From Paraspadella gotoi (taxonomy: Eukaryota; Chaetognatha): a DNA stretch of 64,000 bases. Each line of letters begins with the position of its first letter. The stretch's first letter is position 1. The notes under the pieces are model-generated. The model was given only the letters and a program-made list of their open reading frames with translations, made no database searches and was not told where the DNA came from. The DNA is taken from NCBI GenBank assembly GCA_051294375.1, contig CM119268.1:17486502-17550501 (forward strand), read 5' to 3'. Position numbers and translations under genes: made by a program. Positions 46,622-59,519 of this stretch are shown here, one piece after another.

Positions 46622-49574
46622 TTATTGTGCAATGCTTTGTTTCGGAGCCAAGCGAGGTAGCAATCTCATCTAAATTAAGAAAAAAATAATAAAAAAATTA
46701 ACATGAGCTGTATCTAGATCACAGAAATAAATAGTATATCTATGTGAAACCTGACGGCAGATGTCGTTGCAAGTGTGAGTCCTGAAGAAACGTTCCATCC
46801 CGACCACACCGAGGTTAGTTTTTGTGAACCGCGTGACGTCAAGACAGTGTATCACTGGATCAGTTAGACGAAAGACCTCACCGGATTTGACGCCTTGAAG
46901 ATCGACGACCTGGCGAAAAAAAGAACAAATTAATACGTCTCGCTCTCTCGATCTTTCTATCCTTCGACTCGCTTTATAAACTTTGATACTACAAAGTGAA
47001 CCTTGTGCCTAATTTTACTTTTACGGCGTGTACAAGTTACTTGCAAGAATCCGCCAGTGATATCGTAACTCCAGTGACTAAAGGTTTGTAGCAGTGAATA
47101 ATATTCCTTTTCATTCACGTAGCCCCAATTGTTGCTGAATTTTGTGTATTCTCCATCAATTTTTGGTTCTTTTGTGTAGTAAGAAGGCTTTCCGCGTTTG
47201 TGAAAGCTGACCAAGGACTCTTTCAAAAATTTTATTTCTTTAGTTCCCTTGGGTTTCGCCTGAAATGTTAATTTTTCGTATTGAAATTACTTAATTTATT
47301 TAGAAATAAGGATATGTTTAGGATCTGGTTTCATATGTTTTCCACAATAATTTTTTTCTTAATTTAAAAATATATATTTTTATTTTAAAGCTAAAAGCAT
47401 CAGAATTCCCAACCTTGTTGAACTGTAATGCCAGATGCATGCCAATCGCTTGTACTTCGATCTGTTCCACATAATTTTCTTTAGAATTGATTCCTCCACC
47501 GGCGAGAAGAAACTCTTTGAGAACGCAAACATCGCTGGAAGTCTCTGAAGGCTTCCCAGGAAATGGCGTGACGTCACGACCAAAATACGCGAGTCTCGTT
47601 CCGCCCTTGGCGAAAGGATTCCGCGTAATTTTAACCAGTCGATCCTTTTTCGTCAACTCCAACGGTTTCCTCAAAAGATCAACATCGATGCCTCCCCGCG
47701 CGAACAGTTTCGGTTCCATCCGGGGCAATTTGTGCTCAAAGATGTAAACTTCTTCGGCTTCCAAATCGTTCCAATGAGGAAGGTTCTCATCGAGCAAAAA
47801 CTGCTTCTCAGAAAGGACGGATTTGTCAGAGTTGAGTCGTAATCCAGATACCGTCTTGCGTTCGATCGAGTTGATGGTAGCCGAGATTGATTGCAACGCA
47901 TTCGGCATCAAATCCAATATAGTTTCTAGTGGCATCTGCTTCAGCCAGTCATCACCGGTAATTTCTTTGAACCTGTTGATCATACGATCTGTTAAGTCTC
48001 TCAAACGCATGAAAATGTAAAAGCTGATCAGAGTCTGATTTTGTAAAATCGGAAGGAGAGACTCTGGCTTGCGACCCTTAGGATCCCCTCGAGGAAATGG
48101 ATCTTTTAATTTCTGTCGAACGTGAAACATAGTTCCATGACCAGGCGCGTCTCCAATATGAATTAAAATCCGGCTCGCGGGAGCGGTCCACTTTAGGCGA
48201 GAGACTTGAGCCAATCCTCCCATCACATCTGCGGTGTGACTGCATCCGCCACCTGCATGTATTTTGCCAAGGAAATTCCAGAAATGCTTGACCGACTTTG
48301 TAAAGTAAAGAACCGAAAGGTTTTTGTCTCCGTCGCACAAATCGCGATAACCCACGAAAGCCAGTTTGATAGTGTGTACATCGTGTCTCTTGACAATTTC
48401 GTCGACGAGCCACTGGATCTTCGATTTGACTTCGACAATGTACGGACTCATGCTCTTGGTACAATCGAGCAAAAAGCAAATGTCAACGATAGTCGCCTTT
48501 TTCATTTCCTCCAAAACTAGAGAAATTTCCGCCTGTCGTTTTTTGAAATTTTCCGCCTTGAGTCTTTCTCGATCGAGATCGACATCAAAGACGGAAGTCA
48601 GCGATGATGATTGGAGGCTCTCTTCCTCCAGCAATCGATTCTGCTCCCTCAATCTTTCCAGTTCCACTTCTTTCTGCTTCTTCTTCATCTTTTCGAGCTT
48701 TTCTCTCGCCGCTCGTACCTTCTCCTCTTGACGATTTGCGCTGTCAGAGATGGAGTCTTCTTCCTCGGATATGTCGACCTCATTATGATTCACATTTTGA
48801 CGGGATACTTTTGCATCTTTGCTCGATATAATCGAACTTTCAGTTTCTTCTCTCTCTGTTCTGCTGTGGCGATCGGCATCGTGGATCTTATCATGATATC
48901 GCGGTAGATGCTCTAAATACGGCGGATACATTGGAAACAAAGCCGTTGGATGATAAGGCGGAAATCGAGGGGGCGGGTAGCGATTGTAATTCGGATAAGG
49001 CAAACTTTGTTGGGCGTTTCTGCTATAAGAAAAATCCGATCCACCAACTGCTCCGAGTTCACTGTAAGGAGGTGGTGGTTCGTCGTTCTTTGCTCTGAGT
49101 GAGAAAGTAATGGTTAAAAATGTCAAAATATGTACTAACAAGAGGAGGAAACGAATTTATCATTTGAGTGGAAAACAAGTTAGTTAAATTTTAAAAGTTT
49201 AACTTAAAATTTTAAAATTTTAAGTTAAAATTTTAAAATTTTAAAAAGACGATTTTGAAATGATACTAATAATGTTGATAAGGGAAAAGTCGCCTCCAAG
49301 GTTAAGCATGCGTAAATGATAATTGTTCAGGAAAACTAGCGATCAGACTTCACATTTCAAAATGTTGAGTTTTTTTAATAGTAACATTTTTCAAATTCAT
49401 AAGTGAACGTAAGAAAGGATTTTTTTACCTTTTGTCAATGTGTGTGCTTTGTTCTTCATTTAATTTCATCTTAGTTTGCAACTCCTCCACCTGTGCTTGT
49501 AGTTGCTTGATAACTTGGTCCTTATCCTCGTCGACATCACCATCTTCATTAGTGCAGCTGGACCGATGATCCAT
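46622..49574 (-). CDS. VWA-alpha-kinase protein 1 (VwkA-like)
   Basis: Five exons on the minus strand, 49,429-49,574, 47,414-49,094, 47,041-47,259, 46,751-46,909 and 46,622-46,669, join in phase to 750 aa. Order: acidic N-terminus, PPPPYSELGAVGG (PPxY, a WW-domain ligand) at about 53-67, a proline/tyrosine-rich stretch, coiled coil about 172-249, VWA domain about 251-433 with a MIDAS-like DCTKS at 259-263, GGCSHTADVMGGL and DAPGHG. The alpha-kinase domain runs from about 493 to the end: PFAKGGTRLAYFG, K575 in VCVLKEF (ATP), D699 in LTDPVIH, NLGVVG at 714-719, and zinc ligands H671, H727, C729, C733 (HxCxxxC). All key residues are present, so it is probably an active Ser/Thr kinase. The architecture is that of Dictyostelium VwkA; the substrate is unknown. 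The C-terminus is a short basic tail different from the paralogue. Confidence 0.9.
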
Positions 49575-49784
49575 AAATTTTTTCCAAGTTTGCTGTTTTT
49601 AAAGTTGTTTTCAATTAAGTAATATAAAATTAATAAACTTATAGTCAGGCTCGGTAAATTTGTTTTCCCCAATTTAAAAATTCCTAAAAGACTAGATTTG
49701 ATTTAAAACGACGTAAAACAATCAGCCAGTATTATTCAACCTCGACAAATTATGCGACAAGCATTTCCACTTTTAGTTTTACTC

Positions 49785-49901
<117 letters not shown>

Positions 49902-50213
49902 TTCTTAGAATTGATCAGAGGCCAGCGGAGAACGCTCTGCTGCGTCGGGCTAACTTTCTGTAAAACTGTCAACGTAAAAAAAAGGCACGAAGTAAATGAA
50001 CTTTATGTTTTAGTTTAAGACGAGTTTCGATTCAGTTCGATTGTTGAGTCAGCGCCTTGTAAAACTAAATTTATTTTTGTATAGGATAGCCAGTTAAAAG
50101 TAAGGGGAATTTCATATTCATTAAAACTTGTTTCATGTTCTTCTTGAAAGAAATTATGACAGCAGCTTTTCAATTACATATTTGTTTCTCGTTACAATTA
50201 TACTGAAAAGAAC

Positions 50214-50219
50214 TTTATT
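50214..50219 (-). terminator. Polyadenylation signal of kinase gene 2
   Basis: AATAAA on the minus strand about 125 nt downstream of the stop codon. Confidence 0.5.
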
Positions 50220-50343
50220 TTCCAACTATTATATTTCCTTGTTTAAAGGAATTTTGAGAATACGACAAAAGAGACAAGGACAAGCAAATTAAGAAAATTA
50301 AGAAAATTAAACTCAACATTCAAAGAGCAGTAAGCACGAAAAA

Positions 50344-53300
50344 TTAGTGGCTCCCGGCTTTTTTGCACTCAGTGACGCATTCTTCCGGCGCAGTTTTGGC
50401 AGCGTCTTGCTTCCTGTGTCTCTTCAGTTTCATCTGATGAAAAGACATTTAACTCTTAAATTAAAGTATTTTCATCAATGTAAAAAAACTATTCAACATT
50501 CATTTGCCGATAACGACAGATAACTGACCTGTCGGCAAACATCATTGCAGGCATGAGTCTTGAAGAAGCGATCCATCCCTTGACGTCCAAGATTAGTTTT
50601 CGTGAACCGCGTGACGTCAGTGCAGTGAATGACGGGATCCGTGAGACGGAACACGTCACCAGATTTGACCCCTTGAAGATCGACCACCTTTAAGAAATTT
50701 AATTAAGAACTGGAAACTATTTGTATAATTATTATATAATAATATGATCATTGCCGTCTTAAAAAAAGTATTTAAACTATTGAGTTAGAATTAATACTTT
50801 TAGAAATGTGTCAATAACTTTCTTTCGTTGTGTGGTAATTAATAGAAAGAGTTTGAACTTTATTTCGCCAACGATTTTATTTCATAGTGAAACGTACATG
50901 TTTCGACTGTTAGTGCGAGTCTTCATCAGCGTTAACATGTACGTTTTAATATGAAATAAAATCTTTGTCGAAATAAAATTCAAACTCTTTCTATTACTTT
51001 TAGAATTGAATAACATTTTTGACCTGCATGAATCCACCAGTAACGTCATAACTCCAGTGACTAAACGCGTGGATGAGAGAGTGATACTCCTTCTCATTTA
51101 CGTAGCCCCAGTTGTTGTTATACTTAGTGTATTCCCCCTCGATCATAGCTTCTTTTGTGAAATAAGATGGCTTTTCTCGTTTGTGAAAACTCACAAGAGA
51201 TTCCTTTAGAAACTTGACGTCTTTGTAGCCTGTGGGTTTCACCTAATAAGTCATAACCACCAGTAGGAAATGGAATAATTGAACACGAAAAGGGGATCTC
51301 TTATAACGTTAATGTTTTTTTGATGTGTTTTGTGATCATTGTTAACGTCCTAATAAAATAATAAATATATTTAATACTTAAATGGAAAAAAAAATTTGTA
51401 TTTTCACAAAAAAGAATAAAACTAAAAACAAGTTAAGTTTTTTTTTTGTTTGTTTTTACTTAAAAAAAGTTTGAAAAACTAACCTTGTTAAATTGCATTG
51501 CGAGGTGCATCCCGATCGCCTGCACTTCGATCTGGTCGACATAGTTTTCTTTAGAGTTGATCCTCCCACCGAGGTGGAGAAACTCTTTTAGGACACAAAC
51601 TTTGCTGGAGTCTTCGACGGGTTCGTTTCCGTCGAAGGGCGTGACATCTAGGCCGTAATAGGCGAGTCTGTTGGCGCCTTTGGCGAAGGGTTTGTCCGCG
51701 ATCTTCAACAAACGATCTTTTTTCGACAACTTCAAGGGTTCCTTCAAAAGGTCCACGTCAATGCCTCCCGCTCGAAAGAGACCTTTATTCATTCTCGGGA
51801 GCTCGTGGTCAAAGACGCAGACCTGCTCGGCCGTGAGCCTGTTCCATCTCGGAAAGGCGTCTTCGAGGACGAATTCCTTCAAAGGCTTGGAGGAGTCGCC
51901 CATGTTCATCATCGCGGAAATGGTGGTGGATTCGACGGAGCTGATGGTGGAAGAGACCGACTCCAGAGCGGTCGGCATAAGTTCCACGACGGATTCCAGA
52001 GACATCTCCTTGAACCAATCGTCGCTTGAGATTTCTTTGAAGATGTTGATCATTTGATCGGTGTATTCCGTCAGACGCATGAAGATATAAAAAGCCACCT
52101 TAGTTTTCTGTCGCAAAGATGGAAGGAGGATCTCGGGTGTGAGACCATTTGGATCTCCCCCTGGATATGGATCACTCAATCCTGTTCTAATGTGAAACTT
52201 TCTCCCGTGACCCGACACGTCACACACATGAATCAAAATGCGACTCAAGGGGGCGCTCCAAGACAATTTAGAGACTTGATTCAAACCTCCCATGACATCA
52301 GCGGTGTGACTGCAGCCGCCCCTGGCCTGGATGCTGGCCACGTAATTCTTGAATTGCACGACGGAATTCGTGAAGGGTAGAATGGAATAATTTCTGGTTC
52401 CATCGCACAGATCGCGATATCCCACGAAAGCTAAATTGATCGCGTGAACATCCGTGTGCTTCTTGATGATCTCGCTGACCAACCACTCGATCTTGGACTT
52501 GACTTCGTCGATGTAGCTCGCCATACTTCCGGTGCAGTCGAGCAAGAAGCAAATATCGACGATCGAAGCTTTTTTGATGGCGAGCATGACTTGAGCGATT
52601 TCGTTCCTTCGCTTCTTCATCTTTTCCGCCTTCATCTTCTCACGGGCGATGCTGTCTCCCAAGACAAACGTCCGCGAAGCTGTGTCGACGGTCTCCTCCT
52701 GCAGCCGACAGTTCTCCGCCTGCAGCTTCTTCAGCTCCGCCTCCATTTGCTTTACCTTGCCTCTCTCCTGCTTCTCCTTGGCCGACAGCAATCTCCGTTG
52801 CTCCTTTATCGCTTCGTTCAGCTGCTTCTCGACGTCGTCGTCGTCGTCATCTTCATTCCGATTGGATCGTCGACGTTCGTTCGCCGAGACAGGGTATCCT
52901 CCTCGACCTTGCCCTCTTCCTCCTCTTCCTCTTTTGTTTCCCCGCCAAGCGTTTTTCCCCCTTCCCGCCTTTTGGTATTGGTCGTTTCCATAAAAATCGA
53001 CTTGGTTTTCGGGAAGTTGCCAAGCGTGGTAAGGTGGATACTGAGGATACTGCGGATGCCCTCCGTAGCCGTAATGCGGAAAATGCCGAGGGTCCGGCGA
53101 AAAGGAAGACGGATGATTCGGGAATTCCGGAGCTTGGCCGTAATCGACGCCGCCGACTGCGCCGAGTTCGCTGTAGGCGGGAGGAGCCTCGTCTTTGCTT
53201 TTGTTTAAATTTAAGAAAAGTTATGGAAGGAGGATAAGTAGTTTTAACTATTGTAATCAGTAATTTGTACAACAGCAAACATTTTCTCGGTTTCAGTATA

Positions 53301-53594
53301 AATTAATGTGGGGGTGGGGGCGACCTCCCCTTTTACCGGGGACACTTCACAATTAGAAAACGTGATACTTTGATAGGTTTTTCACCTGCCGCGTTTCTTC
53401 TCTTTTCCCTTGGCTGCGCTTTTTTTGCCAGTTTGTGACTCCATCAGATGCAATTTCTGTTGCAGATTCCTAATGATTTCGTCTTTGTCGGCGTCGGCTT
53501 CCGGACGCGTCACTGTCGTCCGGCGACTGTCGCAAAATCCGGCGGCGGCGTCGTCGTCATCAGAGGACGAACTGTCTGTCGCATGTGGATCCAT
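50344..53594 (-). CDS. VWA-alpha-kinase protein 2 (VwkA-like), RGG-containing paralogue
   Basis: Five minus-strand exons, 53,386-53,594, 51,484-53,197, 51,024-51,242, 50,529-50,687 and 50,344-50,433, join in phase to 796 aa. Layout as in the neighbouring gene: acidic/serine N-terminus, PPAYSELGAVGG at about 75-86, then an arginine/glycine-rich stretch (RGNKRGRGGRGQGRGG, about 155-170) missing from the paralogue, acidic run, coiled coil about 195-275, VWA about 283-465 with DCTGS at 290-294, and the alpha-kinase domain to about 767 with K607 in VCVLKEF, LTDPVIH, NLGRQG and HACNDVC. Exon 3 and 4 lengths (219, 159 nt) and all intron phases equal those of gene 1. In the VWA domain the DAPGHG motif of gene 1 is DVSGHG here. 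The C-terminal exon (29 aa) is lysine-rich with two cysteines. RGG stretches often bind RNA; whether this one does is inference. Confidence 0.9.
50838..50997. repeat. Fold-back element with hammerhead-like core
   Basis: Arms 50,838-50,902 and 50,933-50,997 are inverted repeats at about 90 percent identity. On the minus strand the loop reads CTGATGA, then a short GACT/AGTC stem, then GAAAC, which is the conserved core order of hammerhead ribozymes. It lies in the intron between kinase 2 exons 3 and 4. Confidence 0.7.
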
Positions 53595-53699
53595 GACTAA
53601 TGGATTATAAACAATCGGATTTTTGTTTTTATTTTAATAAAATAAACTTCAAACTTTTTTTAAAAGAAAAAGATGTAATGATTGAACAAATATACAAGA

Positions 53700-53774
53700 A
53701 GAGGATTTTACTTTTGATTCAGGAAGACGCAAAAAAAAATAGCCGATTCTCTTAGCTGTTTGTAAGTAAGAGAG

Positions 53775-53844
<70 letters not shown>

Positions 53845-54033
53845 CGCAGTAAGTGAAAATTCCAAATTCCAAACTGAAAATTTCATTTATAGAAATAAAA
53901 GACAGCAAATTCATGGATTGACGGCGAGAAAGAATTTGAAAAATTGTCAACAACAATCGTTCGAGAAACAAGTTTAAAAAATGTTAATAAAGGATCGAGT
54001 GACTCAGCTCGGCGAAAGTCTGGAAGGAAGAGA

Positions 54034-54070
<37 letters not shown>

Positions 54071-54823
54071 GTGTGGGTCGTACATTTTCTGTGCCGGATA
54101 TTTCTCAGAAATGATTGAACTCCCAGCGATGCTGGATTGCTATTCGTGTTGCAACTCGCACATTCTGGATCATTGATCTTGAATGAGGAAGAAACAGCCA
54201 GATATTATCTTTGACAAGTTTAAATTAAGTTTAGTTATATAATTTTGAAGAATTTTCGATGATTCGCTTACTTCATCATATTTTTAGAATGTTTTTTAGA
54301 CATTTTTAATTTTCAGTTGTCTAGTTGGGTTGTGTGTGTGTGAGTCGGTGTGTGCGTGTGTGATTGTTTGCACAATTATGAGACTCCTGTTCCTCATTGG
54401 ATCTTCTCTTCAGACTTCTCTTGATATGCATCTCAAGACAGTACAACTTCACTAAACTTTCGTGCCGCCTCTTTTTAGCCTGAACTCTTGCTACACTTCA
54501 AACTCACCGTCAGGAGCAACGAAACCTCATTTACCAAAAGGCGTCACCTCCTACAATTACCGCCAACCGTCCCCCCCTCACCAACCATCACACCCCCTCC
54601 TTGTTCGAACGGAAAATAACGTCTCACGCGCGCACGCTCAGGGGAAATAAAGAGAAAGAAGAGCGCACGCGGACCGCCGATGAACCTGAGCGCGAGAGCC
54701 AACGGCCGCCGAGAACATGAGCCGCCGATTCCGAAGAGAGGCGCGCGCCCTTGGCAGTGGGTTGGCGGAAAGCAACCCGCACCGAAGTCCGAAGAGAGAG
54801 AGAGCAGAGAGAGAGACGAGAGC

Positions 54824-54855
<32 letters not shown>

Positions 54856-55995
54856 AGAGAGAGAGAAGAGAGAAGAGCCATAACGCGCTTCGGACGCGGC
54901 TCCCGCTTGCCGGAAAAGCCGCTGAGCGCCGCTTCTCCTCGCCCCGGAGGGAAAAGACTTAATGAAAAATGGCGAAAGGGGGCGGAGGGGATTCGTAAAA
55001 TGGGGTAGGGGTGGGAGGAGAAGAGAGTGTTAAAGGGGAAAAGTGTTAAAATTAGGAGTTAGACGGTGAGAGAGTTGATTCCAGAATAGTGTGGCGTGAG
55101 TAGTAACTATGGATACAGAAGATTGTGGGACCCGCAGGTGTGCATTCAATGTGGAAGAGTTTGAGAGAAAATTGGAATGTGGAAAACATGAGGAAAGGGT
55201 GAGGAAGGGGTGAGGAAAGGGTGAGGAAAGGGTGAGGAAAGGGTAAGGTCGAGAAGAGGAAGTGATAAGGGGTGGGGGAGTTGGATAGAGGGAGGTTTGG
55301 AGTGAGAGAGTATGAGAGCGAGGAGTTGAATTCGTAGAGAAGAAAAACGAGAAAGCATGNNNNNNNNNNNNNNNNNNNNNNNNNNNNNNNNNNNNNNNNN
55401 NNNNNNNNNNNNNNNNNNNNNNNNNNNNNNNNNNNNNNNNNNNNNNNNNNNNNNNNNNNNNNNNNNNNNNNNNNNNNNNNNNNNNNNNNNNNNNNNNNNN
55501 NNNNNNNNNNNNNNNNNNNNNNNNNNNNNNNNNNNNNNNNNNNNNNNNNNCTTAGTACTCTCCTCTGCCTTTACTGTATTCGCGAATACGTGTTCTGCAC
55601 AAACCGTAATAAAATTACAATGAAAATATACTTTCTCTTTTTTACGATTCTCGCTATCATTAAAAATATGATAATATTGATAAATATAAAAATGATAGTA
55701 TTGATGTTAATATATATTTTTATTCTACCGTGGGGTACTTGACAGTTATCGGATAACCTGGTAAATAGCAGCCGATAGTCTAATGAGGATGATACAAAAT
55801 TAAAACCTCCAACGATTTAAAAAAAAAAGAACCGAAATGAACCGTGGCGACATCTCTTCCTCGCTTCACGACTCAGTCTCCTCAGCCGAACGTAAAAAAA
55901 AGGGGACATCTGCGTCTCGTCAAAATTTGACGTTTTTCTCGCTTCCGTCGATTCGCTTCCTCGGTATCTCGCTCCTCTTTAATTTCTCTCTCTCT
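53700..55995. repeat. Left arm of large inverted repeat 2
   Basis: Reverse complement of about 56,135-58,475 with indels. Contains (GA)n runs at 53,768-53,844, 54,033-54,065 and 54,797-54,882, a TG run near 54,330-54,362 and the 191-N gap. No gene is seen in it. Confidence 0.8.
55360..55550. other. Assembly gap (191 N)
   Basis: The mirror position in the right arm (about 56,640-56,715) is a GA microsatellite, so the gap probably hides one. Confidence 0.97.
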
Positions 55996-56020
55996 NNNNN
56001 NNNNNNNNNNNNNNNNNNNN
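55996..56020. other. Assembly gap (25 N) at centre of inverted repeat 2
   Basis: Exactly 25 N with about 110-190 bp of unpaired sequence on its right, then the right arm. Confidence 0.99.
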
Positions 56021-56134
56021 CAAAAAAAAGGGAAAAAAAATTATAGAAACGTGGAAAGAAGAAAGAAATGCGCGTTGATATGGGGTGGAAGTTGAGTTGA
56101 GGATGTGTGGGCGTGAAAGGGAGAGTGAAACAGA

Positions 56135-56656
56135 AGAGAGAGAGAGGAGAGAGAGAGAGAGGAGAGAGAGAAGAGAGGAGAGAGAGAGAGAGAGAGAGAG
56201 AAATAAAGAGGAGCGAGATACCGAGGAAGCGAATGACGGAAGCGAGATTTTTACGAGACGCAGATGTCCCCTTTTTTTTACGTTCGGTCTGAGGAGACTG
56301 AGTCGTGAAGCGAGGAGAGATGTCGCCACGGTTCATTTCGGTTCTTTTTTTTTTAAATCGTTGGAAGGTTTAATTTTGTATCATCGCTCATTAACTAAAT
56401 CGGCTTGTATTTACACAGGTTTATCCGATAACGTCCAAGTCCGCACGGTAAAAATAAAATATATATTAACATCAATACTATCATTTTTATATTTATCAAT
56501 ATTAATCATATTTTTAATGAGGAGAATCGTAAAAAGAGAAAGTATAATTTTCATTGTAATTTTATTAGGTTTGTGGCAGACAACGTATTTCGCGAATACA
56601 GTAAAGGCAGAGGAAGAGTACTAATAAGAGAAGACAAGACACTATTCAGAGAGAGA

Positions 56657-56715
<59 letters not shown>

Positions 56716-58475
56716 AGAGTAAATCATGAGCTTCTCTACGTTTTCTTCTGCTACAGGAATCAACTCCTCGCATCTCATACTCTCTCCGCTTCCAAACCTC
56801 CGCTTATCCACACTCCCACATCCCACTTATCACTCCCTTGTCTCGAACTTACCCTTTCCGTCACCATTTCCTCACTTTCTCATCCCTCGAGACCCTTCCA
56901 TCACGCCTTTCCTGCAATGTTTTGCAATTCCAATTTTCTCTCAAAACTCTTCTCAGCATTGGAATGCACCAATGCGGGTCCACATCTGGTATGATAGTTT
57001 ACTACTCACGCCACTATTCTGGAATCACATCCATCTACAGCGTCTAACTCCGCCTAATTTTTAACAACTTTTCCCTTTTACACTCTCTTTCCTTCCACCC
57101 CTAAACACCCCCATTGATTACGAATCCTACGCTTTCGCCATTATGTTCATTAGTCTTTTCGCTCGGGGCGAGAGAGCGGCGCTCACAGGAGTGCTTTCCG
57201 CAGCGGGAGCGCGATCGCGAAGACGCGGCTCTCTCTACTCTCTCTCGTCTCTCTCTTCTCTCTCTTCTCTCTCTCTCGCATCTCTCTCATCTCTCTCTCT
57301 CTCTTCGCGACTTCACGGTGCGGTTGCTTTCGCAACCCACGCCAAAGCGGCTCGCGCGCCTCTCTGCGGAATCGGCGGCTCATTTCTTCGGCGGCTCGTT
57401 GAGCTCTCGCCGCTCAGGTTCTCGGCGGTCACCTGCAGTCCTTCTTTTCTCTTTATTTCCCCTAGCGGCGCGCGCGGAGAACGTTAGTTTTCGTTGAGAC
57501 AAGGAGGGGGTGTATGTTGGTGAGGGGGGGGCGGTTGGCGGTAATTGTAGTGGTGACGCTTTTGGATAATGAGGTTCGTGCTCCTGACGGTGAGTTTGAA
57601 GTGTCGAGCAAAGTTCAGGGCTAAATAAGAGGCGGCACAGAAGTTTAGTGAGTTGTCTGTCTTGGAATGCATTCAAGAGAGTCTGAAGAAGAAGAATCCA
57701 ATGAGGAACAGGAGTCTACATAGTGCAAGCACAAATCACACACGAGACACACCGACTCACAAAACACAACCCAATAGACAACTGAAAATTAAAAAATGTC
57801 TAAAAGAACATTCTAAAAATAATGATGAAGTAAGCGAATCATACGGAAATTCTTAAAATTATAATAACTAAACTTAATTTAAACATTGTCAAAGATAATA
57901 TCTGGCTGTTTCTCCTCATTCAAGATCAATGATTCCAGAATGTGTCGAGTTGCAAACACGAATGAGCAAATCGCAGCATGGCTGGGGAGTTCAATCATTG
58001 TCTGAGAAATTCCGGCAGCATACACGACAAATGTACGACCGCACACACAGTCTACTCTCTCTCTTCTCATCTCATCTCTCTCTCTCTTATCTCTCTTCTC
58101 TACTCGTCTATCTCTCTCTCTCTCTTCTGCTTCTCTCTTCCCTATCCGACTTCGCCGAGCTGAGTCACTCGATCCTTTATTAATTTTTTTAAACTTGTTT
58201 CTTGCGAACGATTGTTTTTTGACAATTTTCAAATTCTTCTCGCCGTACAATTCACTAATTGCTCTTTTTAATATTTTAGTGGCTATTAAATGAAATTTTT
58301 CAGTTTGGAATTTGGAATTTCGTACTTACTGCTCACCTCTTCTCTTCTTCTCTCTCTGCTTCTCGTCTGTCATCTCTCAGTCTTTTCTCTCATCTCTCTC
58401 TCTCTTCTCTTATTACAAAACAGCATAAGAGAATCGGCTATTTTTTGGTTCTTCCTGAATCAAGTAAAATCAGGT
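56135..58475. repeat. Right arm of large inverted repeat 2
   Basis: Mirror of 53,700-55,995. GA or CT runs at 56,134-56,205, 56,647-56,714, 57,230-57,304 and about 58,050-58,135. The open frames here are low-complexity or mirror the left arm with shifts; no gene is supported. Confidence 0.8.
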
Positions 58476-58725
58476 CTTCCTTGTATATGTTGTTCTCATT
58501 ACATCTTTTTCTATTTAAAGAAAAGTTTAAGGTTTATTTAATTTGATATTAAAGAGCAAAAATCGATGTGTTATATCAAATCAGTTTAAGTGCCATTTTT
58601 CTCTTTTTTCTTAAAAGCAGCTTTATTATTTTTCTTTCTCATTTTTCTCTCACGTGTGAGTGTTTTTCATCCTCACCTCGTGATCTCATCTCGTCCGCTC
58701 TTTCTCCTTACCTCGGATCACTTAC

Positions 58726-59158
58726 CCACAATTTAGCTCTTCCTCGTCTTCGTCTTCTCTCCTCTCCTCTCCTCCTCTCATTCCTCCCTTCTTCACCCGT
58801 TCGCCCGTAAAAACCTCACACGACGACGACGACAACAACGACAACGAGGACGACGCGAATCCATGATTAGGGGAAGAGAATGTGAGACAAGATTCGCCAG
58901 CGATTTTTTCCAACGTCGTCGTCGTCGTTGTCGTCGTCGTCGTTGTCATCGTTGTCTTCCTTTACTAACTTAATTTTGGTTTTGTTTTCAACTAGCGAAT
59001 ACAAATCTCTAACAAATTTATTTAAGTTTACAATTTCTTTAAAGTCGTCATCTTCGTCGTCAACTTCGTCGTCATCTTCATCTTCATCTTCGTCATCGTC
59101 GTCTTCGTCGAATAAAAGATGATTAAACGCTCCTCCATGATGAGGGTCACGTGATCAG
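58726..59158 (-). CDS. Possible acidic exon, frame broken in a (GAC)n run
   Basis: Minus strand, open from about 59,158 without an ATG: GGAFNHLLFDEDDDDEDE, then non-repetitive FKEIVNLNKFVRDLYSLVEN, then a D/N run. As written this frame stops at about 58,880. After a shift inside the triplet run the next frame reads LEKIAGESCLTFSSPNHGFA and glutamate-rich sequence up to a strong donor, TGTGG|GTAAGTG, at 58,726. The triplet run is a likely site for a base error. It looks like an acidic, probably nuclear protein; no family recognised. Confidence 0.35.
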
Positions 59159-59308
59159 GTCTCGTGACAGATTCGCACCTGCGTCGAGGAATCGTCGACG
59201 AAGACGACAACGACGACGACGAGAATGCGGACGACGATGAAGACGACGACGAGAGCTCTGCTGCTGCGGTTTCCGCGGTGGTCGTTGCTGCGGCAGACTA
59301 TTCCACTG

Positions 59309-59420
<112 letters not shown>

Positions 59421-59519
59421 GTCATTGTCTTCGATGTCGCGACTTCGGAAAATGGGCGCCTTGACTAACGACGTCGTCACTGGGAACGGAAGCGCTTTCA
59501 AAGGCGGGGAGTGAAACTG

